8,651 bases of DNA from CADCWF01 sp903864575 (GTDB lineage: Bacteria; Chloroflexota; Chloroflexia; Thermomicrobiales; UBA6265), in the NCBI GenBank assembly GCA_040376155.1, contig JBEIRG010000180.1, positions 1 through 8,651 of the forward strand, given 5' to 3'. The notes under the pieces were generated by a model. It was given only the letters and a program-made list of their open reading frames with translations. It searched no databases and was not told where the DNA came from. A program made the position numbers and the translations under genes. How positions within the stretch are numbered: position 1 is the first letter of the stretch; each line of letters opens with the position of its first letter. Below, one piece after another: positions 5,318 to 8,651 of the stretch.

Positions 5318-8047
5318 ATGCTGACGGGGATTCTAAGCGAACTGCGGGCGGGGGCTGTCGTGCAGCGAAGCGACGGACGATCCGAATCCAGGCGACTCCT
5401 GCGGACGATCAGCCCGCAGGACGCTGAGCCGTCGATCTGGGCAGGAGCCATCCTCGGATCGAAACTGCGGCAGCCTGCGATTTCCGATGCCGTCGTGGCG
5501 CGGCGGCGCATCGATCGGATGATCCGGGAGGGCGATCGTCCGCTGGTGCTGGTCGTTGCGCCACCCGGTTTCGGCAAGACCATCGCGGCCGCCCAGTGGG
5601 CGGCCGGGACGGCCGGCTGGCTGACGATCGACGCCAGCGATGAATCGTTCGCACGATTCTGCGCGCACCTCCGCGAGGCGCTCGCGTTTGCATCGCCGGG
5701 CGTCGGAAACACCTTCGACGACATCCTCGCGTCGCCCCGCATGACCTCGCCGCGCGACCTGGGCCGCGCTCTCGCGGGGGAACTGCAGGCTGCCACGGCC
5801 CCGATTCGCGTCGTCCTCGACGACCTGCACAAGGCTTCCGGCGGCGATGTCTCCGACTTCCTTCACGGACTTCTCGAGTCCCCGCCGCCCCAATTGCGCC
5901 TGTTCATTACGGCCAGGTTCGAACCTGCGCTGCCACTGGCGAATCTTCGACTTCACGGCAACGTTACCGAGATTCGCGGCGCCGACCTTCTCTTCACCTC
6001 CGACGAAATCAGCGCATTGCTCGCAACCGTTCCCGGCGACGAAGAGGGAGGCCGGAATCGGGCCGCGGACGTGCTGGCGCGCACCACCGGCTGGGCGGCG
6101 GGCGTCCGCCTCGCGGTCCTGTCCGACAGCGCCGAAGAGTCGGTTCAACGTCCGGGCGACCAGGAGGCAGCGCTCCTCGATGCGCTGCTCGATGAAACGC
6201 TGGCAGGGATCCCCGCCGCTCAACGACGCGCCCTCGTCTACGCCGCCATCCCGGAGCGATTCACTAGCGATCTGCTGGCCGCCATTGCGCCGGAGCAGGC
6301 GGCAGCATCCGCCTCGGCACTCGCCTTCGCGCGAGCCGCCGACCTTTGCCGCCCGTCGCCAGCAGCGGGCACAGGATGGTGGGAGTTTCACGCACTTTAC
6401 CGGTCCGCGTTGCTGCATCAGCTCGGGACCTCGGAGTCTCCCGGTTCGCTGGCGGCACTCCACCGCGCCACCGCGGACGCATTCGCGGCCGCAGGCCAGC
6501 CAGCAGCCGAGCTGCTCCACCGGGTCTCCGCGGGCGACTATGACGCCGCAATCGAGCTGCTGGAACGGCTGATACCCGAAACCCTCGACCGTGAAGAGTG
6601 GCCCAGGCTGGCGGACTGGCTCCAGACGCTCCCCGGCGAGATCGTCGACACTCGACCGCGGCTGCTGCTGGCGCGTGGATGGGTCGCCCATTTGCGCGGT
6701 CGGCACATGCTGCTCAGGGAGATCATCACGCTCGCCGAGGCCAGTCTGGCGCGGGAAACGCCGGACGATGCCGCAATTCGCGAGTTGACCGGCGAACTGG
6801 ACGTGCTCCGCGTGAGCGGATCGATCCTCAGTCAGGTAGACCCGGAGCGCGCCGCACGCATCTGCACCGCCGCACTCGCGCAACTCCCCGCCAGCGGCAG
6901 GTACACGCGCGGGTTCGCGGAGGCGCACCTCGCCTACGCGACCGCATGCGGCGGCGACGTCTCCGAAGCCGAGCGGCTCCTCAACCGTCAATGGACGACC
7001 GCGAGTCATCTCGCCGATGCCAGCTCGCTGCGCGGATTGCTCACGCTGACCATGCTTTACCTGCAGCGCGGTGACACTGCGGCAGCAAATCTCCATGCGA
7101 CGTGGCTTCATGAGCTTGCCGAGCAGAGCGATCTGCGGTTGACGCTGTGCTGGGCACGATGCCAACTCGCATTCACCGCGCTTCTCCGCGGCTCCATCGA
7201 CGAGGCGATCGCATTCAGCTCACAGGTCGCTCGCGAGCACCACCACGCAAATCTGGTCTGCCTTCGTGAGTCGCTTTTCGTCCGGGCCATCGCCGTCCAG
7301 CTCTCGGGCCGGCCAGAGGACGCCCGGGAGTGCCTCGAATGGAGCCAGAATCGGCTCATCGCCGATGGCGCGGCGGAGCACCTGCCGATTCTGGCCGCGC
7401 AGGAGGCCTGGCTCGCCCTCCTCCGGGGGGACATCCCGGCAGCGGCGGCCTGGGCTCGCGGTTCGGCTCCCGGCATCGACACCGCGCCGCTGCAACTGGT
7501 CATTCACCCGGTGCTCGTTCAGGCGGCAGCGCTATGCGCCGCCGGCACCCAAGCTGACCGGGAGAGGTCCATCGAGCTTCTCGCGCAATTCCGGGACCGC
7601 GCAGGAAAAACCGGTTTCACTCTCGCGCGCGCCCAGGCAGAATCCATCGAAGCCATCGCCCGCCTCGGCGCTGGCGAATCGCTGGCGGACGACGCCACGG
7701 TGGAGGTTCCGGAAATCTGGCAGCGGCAACTGGCGGCAATCTTCCCATCGGCCAGAACCTTGCCTGAACTGGATCCCCTCAAATCCGACACCAACCAAGC
7801 TTCAAGCAGCACACCCGATGCACGAGATCGCAAGGCGTTTGCGCCGTCGGCCACACTGGCGATGCTGTCACGGCGAGAGCGCGAAATCCTCGAGCAGTTG
7901 GCGCTCGGACGTTCCTACTCCGAAATCGCCGACCAGTGCTTTGTTTCCCCGCACACGGTCAAGCGCCACGTGGCAAACATTTATCGAAAACTGGATGTCG
8001 GAAGTCGCAAGGACGCCGTCGCCGTCGCGCTTGGCGGTCGCCAGTAG
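5318..8047 (+). CDS. MalT/LuxR-type STAND ATPase transcriptional regulator
   Basis: This 909-residue regulator has the full MalT-like layout. An N-terminal NTPase (about 48-270) has Walker A APPGFGKT (81-88) and Walker B VVLDDLH (D168-D169). It also has family landmarks SKLRQP (about 48-53), ARFEPALPLANLRL (about 200) and TTGWAAGVRLA (about 256-266). A winged-helix-like part follows, with WWEFHALYR near 354. About 400-790 is an alpha-helical, TPR-like region that in this family binds the inducer. LSRREREILEQLALG starts a C-terminal LuxR helix-turn-helix at about 850-905, with SYSEIADQCFVSPHTVKRHV as the DNA-reading unit. In the family, inducer plus ATP drives oligomerisation and transcription activation. 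The inducer here is unknown. The N-terminus is about 45 residues longer than usual, and ATG 5318 has no good ribosome binding site. A GTG at 5360 after a G-rich run is an alternative. The gene follows the sulfatases on the same strand by 100 bp, so it may regulate them (inference). It converges with the NHL-repeat gene. Confidence 0.93.
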   Translation: MLTGILSELRAGAVVQRSDGRSESRRLLRTISPQDAEPSIWAGAILGSKLRQPAISDAVVARRRIDRMIREGDRPLVLVVAPPGFGKTIAAAQWAAGTAGWLTIDASDESFARFCAHLREALAFASPGVGNTFDDILASPRMTSPRDLGRALAGELQAATAPIRVVLDDLHKASGGDVSDFLHGLLESPPPQLRLFITARFEPALPLANLRLHGNVTEIRGADLLFTSDEISALLATVPGDEEGGRNRAADVLARTTGWAAGVRLAVLSDSAEESVQRPGDQEAALLDALLDETLAGIPAAQRRALVYAAIPERFTSDLLAAIAPEQAAASASALAFARAADLCRPSPAAGTGWWEFHALYRSALLHQLGTSESPGSLAALHRATADAFAAAGQPAAELLHRVSAGDYDAAIELLERLIPETLDREEWPRLADWLQTLPGEIVDTRPRLLLARGWVAHLRGRHMLLREIITLAEASLARETPDDAAIRELTGELDVLRVSGSILSQVDPERAARICTAALAQLPASGRYTRGFAEAHLAYATACGGDVSEAERLLNRQWTTASHLADASSLRGLLTLTMLYLQRGDTAAANLHATWLHELAEQSDLRLTLCWARCQLAFTALLRGSIDEAIAFSSQVAREHHHANLVCLRESLFVRAIAVQLSGRPEDARECLEWSQNRLIADGAAEHLPILAAQEAWLALLRGDIPAAAAWARGSAPGIDTAPLQLVIHPVLVQAAALCAAGTQADRERSIELLAQFRDRAGKTGFTLARAQAESIEAIARLGAGESLADDATVEVPEIWQRQLAAIFPSARTLPELDPLKSDTNQASSSTPDARDRKAFAPSATLAMLSRREREILEQLALGRSYSEIADQCFVSPHTVKRHVANIYRKLDVGSRKDAVAVALGGRQ

Positions 8048-8120
8048 ACGCAGGCGCGAATCGCATCGTGCGGTGAACGTGCTTCCAGGCATGGCCGCCG
8101 ATCGCGTGGCAAAATCTCGG

Positions 8121-8151
8121 GATCGCTCCCGCCTCCCGGGCGAGGGCGATC
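8121..8151 (-). terminator. Strong hairpin at the end of the NHL-repeat gene
   Basis: Bases 8121-8133 pair with 8139-8151. The stem starts GATCGC/GCGATC and has 13 positions with one G-T pair and one C-A mismatch, around a 5-nt loop. On the minus strand it is followed, after about 6 nt, by TTTT (8114-8111), so it most likely terminates the NHL-repeat transcript. The stem overlaps the last two bases of that gene's stop codon. It may also act on the regulator transcript arriving from the other side, but no T-run follows it on the plus strand. Confidence 0.5.
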
Positions 8152-8651
8152 AGCGATACCGCCAGACCGATATGCGGTTATTGCCGTAGTCAGCCACCCA
8201 CAAGGTTCGGCCATTGGCGGAGACGGCGACGCCGGACGGTTCCGCGAACTGGTTCGCAGCCGAACCGAGGCTCCCGATGATCGTCAGGTTCGCCCAGGCG
8301 TTGGAGGCCGCGTCCGGCCTCGTCCACACCGAGATCCGCTGGTTGCCCTCGTCGGCGATCCAGAGCGTCAGGGTGTCCGGGACTACCGCCACATCGAGGG
8401 GGCCGAAAAAGGAACCGGGGTCGTCGGCGGGACCGCTCCCGAACGTTGTGGCGTTGGCCCATGACGTCGATGTGCTGTCCGGGCGCGCCCAGACCGAAAT
8501 CCGATTGTTGCCGTAGTCAGCCACCCACAAGGTACGGCCATTGGCGGAGACGGCGACGCCGGACGGTTCCGCGAACTGCAGCGCAGCCGAACCGAGGCTC
8601 CCGATCAGCGTCTGGTGTGCCCAGGCGTGGGAGGCGGCGACTGGCGACGTC
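8150..8651 (-). CDS. NHL-repeat beta-propeller protein, C-terminal fragment (cut by window edge)
   Basis: The frame is open to the right edge, so only the last 166 residues are visible and the start is outside. It holds three NHL-type repeats with the landmarks PSGVAVSANGRTLWVADYGNNRISVW, PLDVAVVPDTLTLWIADEGNQ, then the first form again, ending in RYR and TGA at 8152-8150. Each repeat is about 54 residues, longer than the usual 28-residue core, because a loop of the type RPDAASNAWANLTIIGSLGS joins them. NHL repeats fold as beta-propeller blades that bind proteins, polysaccharides or RNA; many bacterial ones are secreted. No signal peptide can be judged here and no specific role can be given. 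The gene converges with the MalT-like regulator with 102 bp between stops, and a hairpin terminator overlaps its stop. Confidence 0.85.
   Translation of the reverse strand, partial: TSPVAASHAWAHQTLIGSLGSAALQFAEPSGVAVSANGRTLWVADYGNNRISVWARPDSTSTSWANATTFGSGPADDPGSFFGPLDVAVVPDTLTLWIADEGNQRISVWTRPDAASNAWANLTIIGSLGSAANQFAEPSGVAVSANGRTLWVADYGNNRISVWRYR
8163..8310. repeat. Copy 1 of a 148-bp direct repeat (327-bp period) inside the NHL gene
   Basis: This copy matches 8490-8637 with about 15 differences by eye. The core 8181-8251 differs from 8508-8578 at a single base (8207), which is synonymous (Arg CGA versus CGT). The offset of 327 bp is 109 codons, so the reading frame is kept. It encodes the last NHL repeat and its preceding loop. 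Confidence 0.9.
8490..8637. repeat. Copy 2 of the 148-bp direct repeat inside the NHL gene
   Basis: This is the partner of 8163-8310 and encodes an earlier NHL repeat. Between the two copies sits a different NHL repeat (PLDVAVVPDTLTLWIADEGNQ). The gene therefore seems to grow by a two-blade unit rather than a single blade. More copies may lie past the window edge. Confidence 0.9.

Noticed and set aside
5333..7165. 610-residue minus-strand frame opposite the MalT-like regulator
   Set aside because: Very long but a high-GC artefact; the plus strand shows Walker A/B, STAND landmarks and a LuxR HTH in one unbroken frame.
8056..8072. Short inverted repeats just after the regulator stop (GCGA/TCGC, CGCA/TGCG)
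   Set aside because: Only 4-bp stems with no T-run; expected by chance at this GC content.
7266..8189. 307-residue plus-strand frame overlapping the regulator's 3' end
   Set aside because: Arg/Ser/Pro-rich shadow running out past the regulator stop into the hairpin; no motif.

Overview
The window is GC-rich and reads as a bacterial chromosome segment. The two secreted enzymes carry twin-arginine signal peptides followed by an AQ(E/D)ATP motif. From memory this style is frequent in Thermomicrobia-like Chloroflexota. That taxonomic placement is an inference; no rRNA or other marker is present to settle it.

Layout, left to right. (1) On the minus strand at the left edge is the N-terminal 79 codons of tilS, the tRNA(Ile)-lysidine synthetase gene, which is cut by the window. 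(2) Also on the minus strand, at 380-727, is a small Gly/Ala/Asn-rich reading frame whose composition continues unbroken through an in-frame TGA at 541-539. It looks like a gene broken by a nonsense codon. A GC-rich hairpin just after the TGA makes a recoding explanation formally testable. (3) On the plus strand is a two-gene unit of Tat-exported type I sulfatases, 1024-3501 and 3532-5217. They are 30 bp apart and come from two different subfamilies (CSPTR and CTAGR formylglycine motifs). (4) On the plus strand, 100 bp downstream, is a 909-residue MalT/LuxR-type signal-transduction ATPase regulator at 5318-8047. (5) On the minus strand, convergent with the regulator and cut by the right edge, is the C-terminal part of an NHL-repeat (beta-propeller) protein. 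Its DNA carries a 327-bp-period duplication, and a strong hairpin sits at its stop codon.

How the genes may work together. The sulfatases are probably matured in the cytosol by a formylglycine-generating enzyme encoded elsewhere, then exported folded through Tat to take sulfate from external organosulfates or sulfate esters. The MalT-like regulator is the only regulator in the window and lies on the same strand just downstream. It is a candidate sensor for that pathway, but no binding site or coupling is visible. tilS and the NHL-repeat gene appear unrelated to the sulfatases.

I see no tRNA, rRNA, CRISPR array, insertion sequence, integrase or origin. Apart from the interrupted small gene, the content belongs to recognisable families, and I did not find convincing evidence of a wholly new system.
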